The translations under genes were made by a program, and so were the position numbers. Under the pieces are notes generated by a model, which had not been told where the DNA came from, ran no database searches, and worked only from the letters and a program-made list of their open reading frames with translations. A stretch of DNA of 64,000 bases from JABDKH01 sp963768565 (lineage in GTDB: Bacteria; Bacteroidota; Rhodothermia; Rhodothermales; JABDKH01), in NCBI GenBank assembly GCA_963768565.1, contig CAVYIO010000007.1:1-64000 (forward strand), written 5' to 3'. Positions 1 through 10,802 of this stretch are shown piece after piece (the first letter of the stretch is position 1; each line of letters opens with the position of its first letter).

Positions 1-1848
1 CAAGCAGGCGTGGGACTTCGGAGAGCGCGTACGGGCTCCGCTCGCCTGGGTTCACCGTGCGGGTCATCCGCGAAGAGCACGACGAACGCCTCGATGGCCT
101 TCATCGGCGACTCGGTCGGCAACGGCGTCACGAATTCGTCCGGCGAGTTCCGTCAGGTCACCGACGGCACGTACGCCTCGCAGATCTTCGATGCGACCGA
201 CAGTCGGTGCACGACCCGCGAGTCGTGCACTGGCAGCACGGGCGTGGCCGCGGCGAACGCCCTGCCGACCGGTCTCGACCTGGCCATCGTGCAGCTCGGG
301 TACAACGACAACCCGTCGACGATGGCCGCCGACATCGACGCGATGATGACGGCGCTCACCCAGCGGGTCAAACGCGTCATCTGGGTCAACATGGCCGAGA
401 TCCGCACGACGGGCGGCGGAGGGTCGTTCTACCGGCCGCCAACGCGGCGCTGCGGCGGCTCCTAGTCGTTGGGCCAATCTGGCCATGCTCGACTGGAACG
501 CCGCGAGTGCCACCCCGGAACGGGCTCGCTGGATCAGCTCCGACGGCGTCCATCTCACCGCGACCGGTCAGGCGGAGTTCTCGCTGTGGCTGCGAGACCA
601 ACTCCTCGGGCTCACGCCGACGCACTACCTCGCGCCCGCCGAAGCGGATCGAACTGCCGGTCGTCGGCGCTCGATGTCGTCGGCGTCCGGGGCGATTGCG
701 TGACGATCCCGTCGGAGGCCAGCGGTGTCTCGCTCAACGTCACCATGGTCCGGCCGAGCGGCCGCGGTTACGCGTCCGTGTGGCCCTGCCAGGACGACCG
801 CCCGGTCGTGTCGAGCCTCAACGCGGCAGGCCGGGGAGGTCATCGCGAACAACGTGATCGCTCCGATCAGCGACGAGGGGACGGTCTGCTTCTACTCGTC
901 GGTCGGGACCGACTTCGTCGTCGACGTCACCGGTTGGTTCGTCGGTGCCGACGGCCGGACGACGTCGAGCCGTTCGTCGGGCTCCTGCCCGAGCGCCGCG
1001 TCGACACCCGCAACGGTCTCGGCGGCCGGTCGACCAAGGTCACGCCGTCGTGCCGCTGACGATCCCGGTCGCCGGCGTCGCCGCGCAGCTTCCGACGGCA
1101 CGTCCGTGACCGTGCCCGCCGACGCCGCGGCCGTCGCCGTCAACGTGACCGTCACGCAAGCGTCGACCAAGGGCTTCGCCACGGTCTGGCCGTGTGGACG
1201 ACCCGACCGCTCGCGTCGAACGTGAACTTCACGGCACGACGCCGACCGGCAACGGCGTGGTCACCCCCGTCGGCGACGACGGAACGATCTGCGTCCACAC
1301 GAGCACGTCGGCCGACGTCATCGTCGACCTCGCCGGGTACTTCGGCGGGCGGACGTCCGACGGCTGCCGACGGCCCCGTTCACCCGGCCACGCCGACCCG
1401 ACTCGTCGACACCCGCGACGGCGTCGGCGCCGCCCGCGCGCAGGTGCAGCCGGCCACCCCGTTGCGGATCCAGGTGCGTGGCGCCGAACTCGGCAACCCC
1501 GACGATCCCGGACGCGCCGCTCGTCGTTCCCGCCGATGCCGAGGCCGTCGCGATGAACCTGACGATCGTCCGCCCGAGCGGGACGGGCTATCGCGACCGT
1601 GTGGCCGTGCGGCGCCGAGCGTCCGCTCGCGTCGAACGTGAACTTCGTGAGCGGCGTCAACCGCGCGAACTCGGTGGTGGCGCCGATCGGTGCCGACGGC
1701 ACCGTCTGCGTGTACGTCAATCGGGCCAGCCACATCGTGGTCGACGTCGCCGGATGGTTCCGTGGCGGCGACGATCCGAGCTTCTTCGGTGACGATTCCG
1801 GAACGCCTCGTCGACACCCGCTACGCCGTCGGTCCGATGCCGAGCTGA
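1..1848 (+). CDS. Secreted SGNH/GDSL hydrolase with C-terminal VDTR repeats (5' partial, frameshifted)
   Basis: The reading is broken by several frameshifts but the pieces are collinear. The first piece (nt 90-460) carries the SGNH block I motif FIGDSVGNG and the LGYND block. The next (nt 485-650) carries DGVHLT, the Asp-x-x-His block V, so the esterase/acyltransferase-like domain is complete in outline. From about nt 640 there are repeat units with the shared lines ATVWPCG, ASNVNF, DGTxCVY and VVDVAGWF, each closing with a VDTR motif at nt 1000, 1405 and 1810, exactly 405 bp apart. These repeats are typical of acidimicrobial surface proteins. The true start and signal peptide probably lie at or before the window edge. 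The stop is TGA at 1846. The substrate cannot be told from the sequence. Confidence 0.7.
1000..1821 (+). repeat. 405-bp tandem coding repeat marked by VDTR
   Basis: The string gtcgacacccgc occurs at 1000, 1405 and 1810, a constant 405-bp (135-codon) step. The sequence between copies encodes diverged versions of the same beta-rich domain (N-V-T-V, WPCG, SNVNF, VVDVxGWF). The constant spacing in a stretch with frameshifts implies that indels within each unit nearly cancel. Confidence 0.75.
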
Positions 1849-1904
1849 CCTGGCTCGCGGACGATTGCACGCGCGCAGCCGTCCGCGATCTAGCGTCTGG
1901 CCCC

Positions 1905-2686
1905 ATGGACATCAATGGAGCAAGTGCAATCGTCACGGGTGGAGCCTCCGGCATCGGAGCCGCGTCGGCCCGCATGCTCGCCGAGCCGCGGCGCGAAGGT
2001 CGTCATCGCCGACCTGCAACGAGGAGGCGGGCAACGCACTCGCCGACGAGATCGGCGGTGCGTTCGCCAAGGTCGACGTCACCAACACCGACGACCTCGT
2101 CAACGCCGTCGAGATGGCGAAGTCGATGGGCCCGGTGCGGGTGCTCGTCAACTCCGCCGGCATCGGCTGGGCGCAGCGCACGATCGGCCGTGACGGCACG
2201 CTCGAGTCGGCCGCCAACCTCGACGCCTTCAAGAAGGTCGTCGCGATCAACCTGATCGGCACGTTCGACTGCATCCGCGATCGCCGCCACGGCGATGAGC
2301 ACCACCGAGCCGCATGGAACACGGCGAGCGCGGCGCGATCGTCAACATCGCGTCCGTCGCCGCCTTCGACGGCCAGATCGGCCAGGCCAGCTACTCCGCG
2401 TCGAAGGGCGGCGTCGTCGGCATGACCCTGCCGATCGCCCGCGACCTCTCGGCGGTCGGCATCCGGGTCAACACGGTCGCCCCCGGCCTCATCGACACGC
2501 CGATCTACGGCGAGGGCGAAGCGAGCGAGCAGTTCAAGGAGAACCTCCAGAAGGGCGTGCTCTTCCCGAAGCGCCTCGGCGACCCCGAGCAGCTCGCGTC
2601 GATGGTGATCGAGTGCATCACGAACAGCTACATGAACGCCGAGATCGATCCGCGTCGACGGCGGCATCCGCATGCCGCCGAAGTGA
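1905..2686 (+). CDS. Short-chain dehydrogenase/reductase (HSD10-like, frameshifted)
   Basis: The protein opens with MDINGASAIVTGGASGIG, the TGxxxGIG NAD-binding turn of SDR enzymes. It continues with the NSAGIGWAQ segment (NAG motif) and the catalytic YSASKGG (Tyr-x-x-x-Lys). The C-terminal pieces VNTVAPGLIDTPIYG and FPKRLGDPEQLASMV are typical of type II 3-hydroxyacyl-CoA dehydrogenase-like SDRs in actinobacteria, so an oxidation of a 3-hydroxyacyl-CoA or steroid substrate is likely but not proven. At least four indels (near 1985, 2020, 2280 and 2650) break the frame. Restoring them gives about 260 residues, the normal length, ending at TGA 2684. No partner gene is coupled to it. Confidence 0.8.
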
Positions 2687-2834
2687 CTCAGCGGCGCCAG
2701 ATCGCCCGATCGGGTCAGCCGTTGAGCGGAAAGCGATTCGATCGTGCAGCGGACCGGGCTCGTCTGACGGGTTCGGCTGTTGCGTTTTCGCACGCTTCGG
2801 GAACACGGCAGCGGTGTCGGTGGTTCCATGTCGC

Positions 2835-3115
2835 ATGAAAGCTGTGTTCAACGGTCAGGTCATCGCGGAGTCCGACGAGACGGTGGTGGTCGAGGGCAAC
2901 CACTACTTCCCGCCGCAGTCGGTCAAGTCGGAGTTCTTCTCCGACCCGACGGGCAAGTCGACGCACTGCCCGTGGAAGGGTGATGCCAACTACCGCGACG
3001 TCGTCGTGAACGGTGAGACGGCGTCGAACGCCGCGTGGTACTACCCGAGCCGAAGGAGAAGGCTGCGGAGATCAAGGACCACATCGCGTTCTACCCCGCC
3101 GTCACCGTCAGCTGA
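2835..3115 (+). CDS. DUF427 domain protein
   Basis: A small protein of about 93 residues starting MKAVFNGQVIAESDE. It contains the DUF427 signature VVEGNHYFPPQSV followed by STHCPWKGDANY, and ends AAEIKDHIAFYPAVTVS. The family (nucleotidyltransferase-like fold in Pfam) has no settled function. One indel near 3050 shifts the last 20 codons; the start at 2835 gives the family's usual N-terminus. Its last 25 bases overlap the end of the convergent gene on the minus strand. Confidence 0.8.
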
Positions 3116-4109
3116 CCGAGGCAGTCCGGTGGGTGCAAGCGCACGATCGCGCCCCGGCCGTAGCACCGCGTCGTCTCGATGACCCAATCGGAACGTGATC
3201 CCGTGCCGACGTAGAGACCGTCCGCCGATGGGCGACCAGTCGTCGTCCACGACCACTGCCAACTCGTGCGAGGAACTCGGTCGTTGTCCTTCGAGGACGC
3301 GGTGTCGGTCGAGAACGAAGCGATGAAGCAGTCGCGGTCAGTTCCGAGGCCGTGGACCAACTCGTGGTCGATGGCGGGCGTGCCGCGGACGAGCGCCGAC
3401 GCCACCACCTCGCGCAGCGCCTCCTCGTCCTCAGCGGTCACGTCGTCCGTCGGGGTGTTCGGGAACGTCGCCACGGAAGTGATCAGGGTTTCGTCCGGCG
3501 GCGTGACGGACTCGCAGTCGCCGGCCCACACGAAGTACTCCGCGCCGGAAGACCAGACACCCTCACCGACGTCCAGGCGTACCTCGTGGCCGTCCCGAGT
3601 CGCCCGGAACGACCATCCCCTGAAGCCGAAGACGGATTGGCTGCGTCGCACATCGCTTGCGACGAACCGAGTCACGTCCCAACCCGCATCCTCGAACTCC
3701 GTCGCGTCCGAAACGACGAGGTCGAGGAGTCGCGACTCGGCGCCCGGCGTCCAGGTCGGCCCCGGAGGACCGCACGGCGGCACGGCGGATCGGCGTCACT
3801 GGACTTGCGGCTCAGTTCGCTGCGCGTCAACGTCGAGATGCCGATCACCTCGGAAACGGCGTCGTCGAGGGCCCGTTCGTCGGTGCGCACGACGAATGCG
3901 ATGGTGCCGAGGACGGCGAGCGCCACACCGAGCACGATCGGAGTCCGCCAGGTCCCGTCGCGGTGCGGGTGCACAGCGAGGTACAGCGACTTGACGAATC
4001 CCCAGACCAGGATGGCCACGACGATCAGTCCGACCACGAAGAGGAGGGCGAACAGCAGGAACACCCATCCGGGAACTGCGGGGACGATCACACGATGTGG
4101 TATCGGCAC
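3091..4109 (-). CDS. Hypothetical two-TM membrane protein with extracytoplasmic domain (frameshifted)
   Basis: Not recognised as a named family. Read on the minus strand, the N-terminal part has two hydrophobic stretches: one around VPGWVFLLFALLFVVG continuing to VAILVWGFVK, and one at TPIVLGVALAVLGTIAFVV. A frameshift near 3785 then leads into a soluble domain of about 220 residues (start of piece 3783, stop 3091) with acidic patches, several Trp and four Cys that could form disulfides. A GTG at 4109 is the best start candidate. The layout (anchor plus domain) suggests a membrane-tethered extracytoplasmic protein. No catalytic motif is visible. Confidence 0.45.
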
Positions 4110-4150
4110 CTCGTCGCCGTGACTTGTGTGATTGCTCAGCGCTGTGTGGT

Positions 4151-5317
4151 TCAGGTCGTGTAGTCGGCGTTGAAGCGGACGTATTCGTCGCTCAGGTCGC
4201 AGCCGTACACGGTCGCCTCGGCGTCGCCGGTGTGGAGCGACACGTGGATCGTCACGTGGTCGGATCGCATGTAGTTCGCGACAGCTCGCGCGAGTCCGTC
4301 GTCGTCGAGCACGTCGGGGTACACCTCGGTGCTGCCGAATCTGATCACGACCCGTTCCTGGTCGATGTCGGTGTCGTCGGAGCACTTGCCGATCGCCATC
4401 GCGACGCGACCCCAGTTCGGGTCGCCGCCGTGGACCGCGGTCTTGACGAGCGGCGAGTTCACGATCGTCTTGGCGACCCGCGGGCCTGGGCGACGTCGGC
4501 CGGCGGCGTCGACGTGGACCTCGATCAGCGAGTTCGCGCCCTCACCGTCGCGGGCGATCTGTTTGGTCAGGTCGAGACACATCGTTTCGAGTGCCGCCTC
4601 GAACGCGTCGAGCTCGACCGGGCCGGCGTCGCCCGACGCCAGGATGACGTCGAGTCGCTCGTCGAGGTGTCGGTGTCGATGCTCACGCAGTTGAACGTGC
4701 GGTCGACCACGCGGCGGAACACCGCGTCGAGGTGATCGGACGAGACCGTCGGCGTCGGTGAACACGAGCGAGATGTGCGTCGCCATGTCGGGCTCGATCA
4801 TGCCGACGCCCTTGGCCATCCCGACCACGCGGGCGTCGCTGCCGGCCACCGTCGCCTCGGCCACCTTTGCGACCGTGTCGGTCGTCATCATCCCGGTCGG
4901 CGGCGGCGACGGCATCGGTGCCGGCCGGTCGCGCGGGGAGCGCATCGATGCCGGCTCGGACCCGATCGATCGGGTAGCGGCGCCCGATCACGCCGGTCGA
5001 CGTGACCACCACATCACTGCGGATCGGCACCGAGCCGCGTGGCCGACGCGTGGTCGCGACCTCGACGGCGTCGTCGTGGCCCGCCGGGCCGGTTGCCACG
5101 TTCGCGTTCTTCGAGATGACGACGACGGCCTGGGCCAGCCCGTTCGGCCACGTGGGCGCGGCTGATGACGCACGCTCGGCCCGGCGAAGCGGCTCTTCGT
5201 GAACAGCGCCGCGCACGGGACGGGTCGTTCGGCGGCGACCACGACGAAGTCGTCGGTGTCGTCCTTGATGCCGATGTTGGCGACGTGGTGCGTGAAGCCG
5301 CGAGGGAGTGTCGTCAT
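4151..5317 (-). CDS. argJ: Glutamate N-acetyltransferase / amino-acid acetyltransferase ArgJ (frameshifted)
   Basis: ArgJ transfers acetyl from N-acetylornithine to glutamate in arginine synthesis and self-cleaves into two chains. The N-terminus MTTLPRGFTHHVANIGIK and the AALFTKSRFAGPSV segment match the family's start. The cleavage region reads KGVGMIEPDMATHISL, in which Thr of MAT is the expected self-cleavage nucleophile. The C-terminal half carries HGGDPNWGR and ends FNADYTT, close to the usual YxRINADYRT ending. Several indels between 4650 and 5200 break the frame; the restored length is about 388 residues, normal for ArgJ. It lies just downstream of a MarR gene on the same strand. No other arg genes are next to it, so the pathway context is not confirmed here. 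Confidence 0.85.
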
Positions 5318-5328
5318 CGGAGGCGGGC

Positions 5329-5809
5329 TCAGGCGACGTCGCTGGTCGAGCTCTCGGCGGCAGCGAGCCCGGCCGAGATCGCGTCGAAGATCGACGCCAT
5401 CGCGTCGACCTGCTCGGACGTCGAGGTGGTCGAAGATGTGGCGGCGCACGCTGTGCCACGTGATGGGGTGCGGTGCTGCTGAGCAGGCCGCGCCCGGCCT
5501 CGGTGAGCACCGCCATCATCACCCGCCCGTCGTGCGGTGGAGGGCTCGACGCATCACGTGTTCGCTGCTCGACCAGACCGTCGAGCCGACGGGTCAGCCC
5601 GCTCGGGGACAGCTGGAGCACATCGGCGAGATCGCACATGCGCATCGAGTCGTCGTCGGCCTCGGACAGGTAGACGAACACCTGATAGTCGCCGAGGGTG
5701 AGGCCGTGTTCGGCCAGGTCACGTTCGAGCGCGGCGAGAGATCGCCGTAGGTCTCGATGTACGAGCGCCACGCCGCCATCTCGCGGTCGTTCAGCCAGCT
5801 GGACTCCAT
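5329..5809 (-). CDS. MarR-family transcriptional regulator (frameshifted)
   Basis: Starts MESSWLNDREMAAWRSYIET and, after frame correction near 5740, continues through a winged helix: LTLGDYQVFVYLSEA, MCDLADVLQLSPSGLTRRLDGL (recognition helix region) and DGRVMMAVLTEAGRGLL (wing). These are the standard MarR landmarks. The stop at 5329 lies 11 bases before the argJ start, so the two may be co-transcribed. The ligand and targets are unknown. The restored size is about 160 residues, usual for the family. Confidence 0.75.
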
Positions 5810-5854
5810 ACCTCAAGAGTATCCGGGTGATGGAGGTCGGGCGAACGGCTGAGG

Positions 5855-6362
5855 TCACTGATCGGTCAGGTGCCGCTGGCCGTCGACGAGTGGCCGCGAG
5901 TCGATCGAGCGTCTTCTCGATCGACGTCGGCGTTCTTCGCCGGGTAGCCCATCAGCTTGAGGAACGGCGGCGCCTTGAGGTGCGCCAGTCGAACTCCTCG
6001 GTGATCCTCGTTCCGCCCGTCGACCTCCTCGAGCCGGTAGCGCCAGATGTGGCCGCCGAGGTGGCGCCACGCGATCGTCGTCGTTCTCGACGAACTCGAC
6101 GACCTCGTTGGTCATCCGGTACGGGACGACGAGCTTCATCTCCATGCCGAACTTCGCGCCCTCGCGAGAGACGCTCCGGCGCCGAGTCGTGGCTGGCCTG
6201 CACCGTGCCCGACCCGTCGAACTCGTGGTGCCGTGACGGGTCTGGCGAGCGAGGTCGAAGATCCGTCGCGGACGCGGCATCGACGACGATGCTGCGTCGC
6301 TCGACACGGTCGGGCGCATCGTCGACGGAGACGGTGTGGCGGGCTGCTGATGGATCGGACAT
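5855..6362 (-). CDS. SRPBCC-fold protein
   Basis: Pieces in two frames form one protein of about 170 residues starting MSDPSAARHTVSVDDAPDRV. It runs through FDGSGTVQASHDSAP, the strand FGMEMKLVVPYRMTNEVVEF and GGTRITEEFDWRTS. The order (N-terminal strand, helix, a long beta run, C-terminal helix) is that of the START/Bet v1-like SRPBCC fold that binds hydrophobic ligands. It follows the FAD oxidoreductase by about 38 bp on the same strand, so it is probably the last gene of that operon. The ligand is unknown. Indels near 6030 and 6200 break the frame. Confidence 0.6.
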
Positions 6363-6399
6363 GGAGTGGTCGCTTTCGTGGGGGTCGATGACGATGTCG

Positions 6400-7667
6400 T
6401 CAGTGAGTCGGGAGCCGCAGGTCGAGTCGCGGCGACGGCCTCGGCGCACCGACGGCCGGAGTAGAGCGCCCCCTGGATCGACGCGGTGTCGCGGTGGTCG
6501 CCGCACACGAATCGGCCGTCGGCGAGGCGTACCGGCCTGCTTCGGGGCGAACGGCGGGCGCCTGCCGCGGCTGGCCGTGGGGGATCCGATACGTGGCCAG
6601 GTGGTCCCAGCGGTCGACCTGGGCGCCCCACCAGCCCCGGAGTTGGGTGCGGGCAGCGTCTTCGAGGTCGCCGTCCGCCAGACCGGGGAGCGCGGCGGCG
6701 ATCAGGTGGCGGCCGGCGGGGGCGTAGGTCGGTGCGACGTTGCTCATGACGGCGACGTTGAGCACCGGGCCCGGCACCGGTTCCGTCGAGCACCACACAC
6801 TTCGTGTCGGTCGGTGCGGCGTCGAGCCGCGAAGTAGACACAGCCGGCCGACTTTCGACTCGACCGGCGTCGATGCCGAGCAGATCGCTTGCGGTCGGCC
6901 CGTCGGTGGCGACGACGACGGCCGAGGCCGGGATCTCGTCGCCGCCGGCGAGCCGGATCGACGTGGAGGTGGTTGCCGTCACACGCTGCTCGAGGTGGAT
7001 GGTGCCATCGGGGAGGCGCGCCGCGAGTTGATCGGGGATGGCCTGCATGCCCGCCGCCGGAACGACCGAGTCGCCGTCGGCGAGCATCCGGAAGATGATG
7101 TCGAACATGCGGCGGCTGTCGGTGCAGCTCGGGATCGAGTTGGATGCCACCGACGAGCGGCCGGAAGAAGCGGTCGATCATCGTCGACGAGAAGCCGTCG
7201 GCGTCGAGTGCGGCGGCCGTGGTGATGTCGTCGCCGGCGAGGAGACGGGCGGGGTGCACGCGACGCAGCCGCGCTCGCAGCAGCGCGATGCGCGCCTTGT
7301 CGAAGAGGTTGCCGATCGGGGCGGTCGCGGTGGAGACGAGGCGGGTCGGCCGGCGGAACGGGTCGGACACGACCGAACCCTTGCCGTTCCGCCACACGAG
7401 CGCGCCCGGTTCGAACGCCTGGAGGTCGAGCGCGTCCATGTCGAGCTGGCGGTGCATCTCGGGGTAGGCGGTGAGGGCGACCTGGAAGCCACGGTCGAGG
7501 GTGAAGCCGTCGACGACGTCGCTGCGGACGCGGCCGCCGACGCCGTCGGATGCTTCGTACACCTCGACCCGATGTCCGGCGTCGTGGAGGTGGACGGCGC
7601 ACGACAGCCCGGCGAGGCCTGCTCCGACGATGACGACGGGTGCGTCCTCGTTCGTCGTCTCGCTCAC
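6400..7667 (-). CDS. FAD-dependent amine-oxidase-like oxidoreductase (frameshifted)
   Basis: The GTG start at 7667 gives an N-terminus followed by VVIVGAGLAGLSCAVHL, the dinucleotide-binding GxGxxG, and then VEVYEASDGVGGRVRSD, the glycine-rich GGR motif of amine oxidase/protoporphyrinogen oxidase relatives. The rest runs through FTLDRGFQVALTAYPE and RFFRPLVGGIQLD to the C-terminal FAD-contact region FVCGDHRDTASIQGAL. The length after correction is about 420 residues. The GTGA overlap with the upstream TIGR01777 gene indicates translational coupling. The same gene pair is common in actinobacteria, but the substrate is not known. Several indels (near 6500, 6800 and 7140) split the frame. Confidence 0.75.
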
Positions 7668-8564
7668 TTCTTCAGCAGGTCGCGGCAGCGCGCCGTCGAG
7701 CGTCGGGTGGGCGAACGTGAAGCCGTCGGCTCGAGGACCGCGGGGCACCACCTTCTGCCCGCTGAACAGCAGGTTGTCGGCGAGTTCGCCACCGAGCACC
7801 AGCTTCGGGCCGAACTTCGGAATCGGGAGGAACGTGGGGCGGCCCGAGGACGTCGCCGAGCGTCTTGGTGAACTCGGCGTTGGTGACCGGGTTCGGCGCG
7901 GTCAGGTTGACCGGGCCCTCGATGTCGGCGGTGAGGAGGTGCACGATCGCAGCGACCTCGTCGTCGATGTGGATCCAGCTCTGCCACTGGTTGCCCGAGC
8001 CCATCTTGCCGCCGAGTCCGAACTTGAACAGCGGCAGCTGCTTCTTGAGCGCGCCGCCCTCGGCCGACAGCACGATGCCGGTGCGCAGGAGAGCGACGCG
8101 GGCGCCGGTCCCCGGTCGGCGGGCGCGGCGAGCTGCCTCCCAGGCGTCGCAGACGTCGGCGAGGAATCCGGTGCCGGCCGGCGACGTCTCGTCGAACGTG
8201 CGTGGTCGGGCTGGCGCCGTAGTAGCCGATCGCCGACCCCGAGAGCAGCACCTTGGGTCCGTTGGTGGCCGCGGTGATCGCGTTCGGCGACGAGGGCGGT
8301 TCCGACCGTCCGGCTCTCCAGGATCTCGCGCTTGTAGTCGTCGGTCCAGCGGTGGTCGCCGATGCCGGCGCCGGCGAGGTGGACCACGGCGTCGATGCCG
8401 TCGAAGGCGCCGTCGTCGATGCGGTTGTCCGCCACCGACCAACCGATCTCGTTGTCGCCGGGGGCGCGACGAACGACGGGAACCACGTCGTGACCGTCGT
8501 CGTTCAACCGACGAGAGAGTGCTGTTCCGATGAGGCCGGACGCCCCGGTGATCGCAATGCGCAT
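7664..8564 (-). CDS. TIGR01777-family epimerase-like protein (frameshifted)
   Basis: An atypical SDR protein of about 300 residues. The N-terminus MRIAITGASGLIGTALSRR has the GxxGxxG NAD(P) turn, and VVHLAGAGIGDHRW is a hallmark of this family (YfcH/SulA-like). Further along are SGSAIGYYG and the C-terminal FGLGGKMGSGNQWQSWIHID and NLTAPNPVTNAEF motifs. The reaction is unknown. The ATG at 8564 is the only good start. The stop overlaps the GTG of the next gene (GTGA). Indels near 8210, 8280 and 7830 break the frame. Confidence 0.8.
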
Positions 8565-8750
8565 GTGTCCAGAGTACGACCGATTCCGGCAACCCGAGCC
8601 ACGCAGCCCGGTGGAGTTTCGACAGATCTCGCCTGCTGAACCCGCGGCGTGGCGGATCTGCGACCAACCGGCCGGGTCCATGTGCCCAACGCGCGACCCA
8701 GCGGAGACACAGCCGACCATCGTCTGACAGAAGTATGCGAGGCTGCGGGA

Positions 8751-9563
8751 ATGCTGTCGAACGGTGTCCACGACCACTATCGACAGGACGGGCTGACGGA
8801 GCGAATCGGCGTGCAGCTGATGAGCGCCGGCTACGACCTCGACGACTTGTCTCCCGATGACCTGGCGGGGGTCGACGAGTTTCACCTCGGTGGACGAACC
8901 GCCACCATGGCGATGCTGGGAGCACTCGAGCTGTCCGATGACGCGCAGGTCCTCGACGTGGGATGTGGGATCGGCGGCGCTGCCCGGACGATTGCGGCAG
9001 CCACTGGTTGCGCGGTCACCGGAGTCGACCTCACCGTCGAGTTCGTCGAAACGGCGGCGGAGCTCAGCACATTGGTCGGCTTGAGCGAACACACGAGGTT
9101 CGAGGTCGGCGACGCACCTGCGTTGCCGTTCGCGGACAGCGAATTCGATGCGGTGACGATGTTCCACGTCGGCATGAACATCTCGGACAAACCCGCGCTG
9201 TTCTCCGAACTCGCCCGAGTCATGCGCCCCGGTGGGACCCTGGTCCTGTACGACGTCATGCGAGTTGGTGACGGCGAGATCTCGTACCCCGTTCCATGGT
9301 CGACCGATCGATCGACCAGTTTCGTCAGCACCCCCGATGGCTACCTGAATGCGATCGTTGGCGCTGGTCTCGCCCCTGACGCCCCTGTCGATGCGCTTGC
9401 GATGGTCCGCAGCGCTCTTGAATCGGTCTCGAAGAATCCGCCTCCCGTCGATCTGTCGCACCTGATGGGACCGAGCTGATCAGCGATGTTCGCCAACTTG
9501 ACCGCCGCGCTCGTCGACGGTGTCGTGTCCCCGACGCAGATCGTGGCTCGACTCGGGCGCTGA
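8751..9563 (+). CDS. Class I SAM-dependent methyltransferase (3' frameshift)
   Basis: Starts MLSNGVHDHYRQDGLTERI. Motif I is VLDVGCGIGGAARTIA, followed by the acidic post-I residue in VTGVDLTVEFVE and the ARVMRPGGTLVLYD motif near the middle. This is a small-molecule methyltransferase of the UbiE/sterol methyltransferase type; the substrate is unknown. In the main frame the protein stops at 9479 after LMGPS. Immediately afterwards a shifted frame continues MFANLTAALVDGVVSPTQI to a stop at 9561, which matches how these proteins normally end, so I place the real end at 9563. Confidence 0.8.
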
Positions 9564-9740
9564 GCACCTGAGGTTGCCGCCTGCGTCAGGGTGGGTCGCC
9601 GCTGCCAGCGCATGCCCGAGCGGCGGCAAGCGTCGACTTCCGGCGCCGCTCCTGCCGTCGATGGTCACGAACACCGAGCCGCTGCTCACAAGCGACGAGA
9701 ACGTCGACGAGCGGTCGTGCGATCCGCACCGGAGACCGTC

Positions 9741-10205
9741 TCAGTCCGTTTGCTGGTCACCGACCATCGCGGCGAGCCGGGCGACTTCTTGCTCGATCTC
9801 GGTGGAGAGTGGTTGGGCCATGCGGCGCTCGATCCATCGGAACGGCGACCGGAACGTGAACTCGTAGGCGTGAGTGACCCGTGTTGTGTCGTCGTCGAGC
9901 GGGGTGCACTCGAACGTCCCGACGAAGTCGAACAGGAGGCGGCCTGGCTGGCGCGGCGCGCCGACGAACGTGAGGTGGCTCCAGCGATCAAGCGTGAAGT
10001 CCTGACGGTCGGGTGCGAGCGGAAGCCCGGGGAGCCGACCCCACAGCCGGACCGATCCCCGCCCCGCTTCATCGGGACCGGTGACCGAGGAGACGCGGGC
10101 GATCTTGTGGTCGGCATGCCGGTACCGCTCGAGGTCGAGCACGAACTCGAGCACCGCCTGGGGCGGCGCGGTGATGTCAGCGCTCGCGGACACCGTCAAC
10201 GACAT
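9741..10205 (-). CDS. SRPBCC-family protein
   Basis: An intact 154-residue protein. The ATG at 10205 gives MSLTVSASADITAPPQAVLE, the usual N-terminal strand and helix of polyketide cyclase/START-like SRPBCC proteins. It is followed by GSVRLWGRLPGLPL, THAYEFTFRSPFRWIE and a long C-terminal helix. It is convergent with the methyltransferase and divergent from the DGPF/sigma pair. The ligand is unknown. This gene lies in a stretch without frameshifts. Confidence 0.75.
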   Translation of the reverse strand: MSLTVSASADITAPPQAVLEFVLDLERYRHADHKIARVSSVTGPDEAGRGSVRLWGRLPGLPLAPDRQDFTLDRWSHLTFVGAPRQPGRLLFDFVGTFECTPLDDDTTRVTHAYEFTFRSPFRWIERRMAQPLSTEIEQEVARLAAMVGDQQTD

Positions 10206-10448
10206 GACCAGACCGTACTTCGCGACGAAACGCGGGACCGTTCGACGCGGGTCAGGACACCTCGCTGCGGCCGGTGAGGCCGCGGTTCCGGTTGAACGAC
10301 GGGCGACGAGCAGTGGCATCCTAGGATGTACGGCATTGGGGGAGTGCGGGCGGATTTCTCGATCGGCGTTGTCGATTCGGGGTGGTCTGGCGCGTCGTAT
10401 CGGTGTCGACGATGGTCGTCGGCTGGAGGAGACGAGAAGGAGTTGACC

Positions 10449-10802
10449 GTGAAGTACTTCGTGTTACTCGCCGGCTACGGCGAGATGGCGTCGTGGGATG
10501 AGCTGACCCCCGACGAGCAGGAGGCCGGGATGGCCGAGCATGTCGCGTTCGACGAGGCGTGTGCAGCCCGACCGGACGTGGAGCTGGTGGGCGGGGAGGC
10601 GTTGGGCGACGGCTCGATGGCCACCACGTTGCGCACTCGCGGTGGCGAGATGACCGTCACCGACGGCCCGTTCGCCGAGGCGGCCGAGCAGATCGGCGGG
10701 TACTACGTGCTCGAAGCCCCCGACCTCGACACCGTGATCGAGCTGTGCAGGATCCTGCCCGCGTATGACATCGACATCCGACCGGTCCTCGACACGCCCT
10801 GA
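10449..10802 (+). CDS. YCII/DGPF-domain protein, partner of ECF42-type sigma factor
   Basis: The GTG start at 10449 is preceded by an AGGAG-type site (agaaggagttgacc). The protein of 117 residues starts MKYFVLLAGYGEM and contains MTVTDGPFAEAAEQIGGYYV, the DGPF signature. DGPF proteins are the conserved neighbours of group ECF42 sigma factors and are thought to take part in the same regulon; their biochemical role is unsettled. The downstream sigma gene starts inside this gene (38-bp overlap), pointing to coupled expression. Confidence 0.85.
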   Translation: MKYFVLLAGYGEMASWDELTPDEQEAGMAEHVAFDEACAARPDVELVGGEALGDGSMATTLRTRGGEMTVTDGPFAEAAEQIGGYYVLEAPDLDTVIELCRILPAYDIDIRPVLDTP

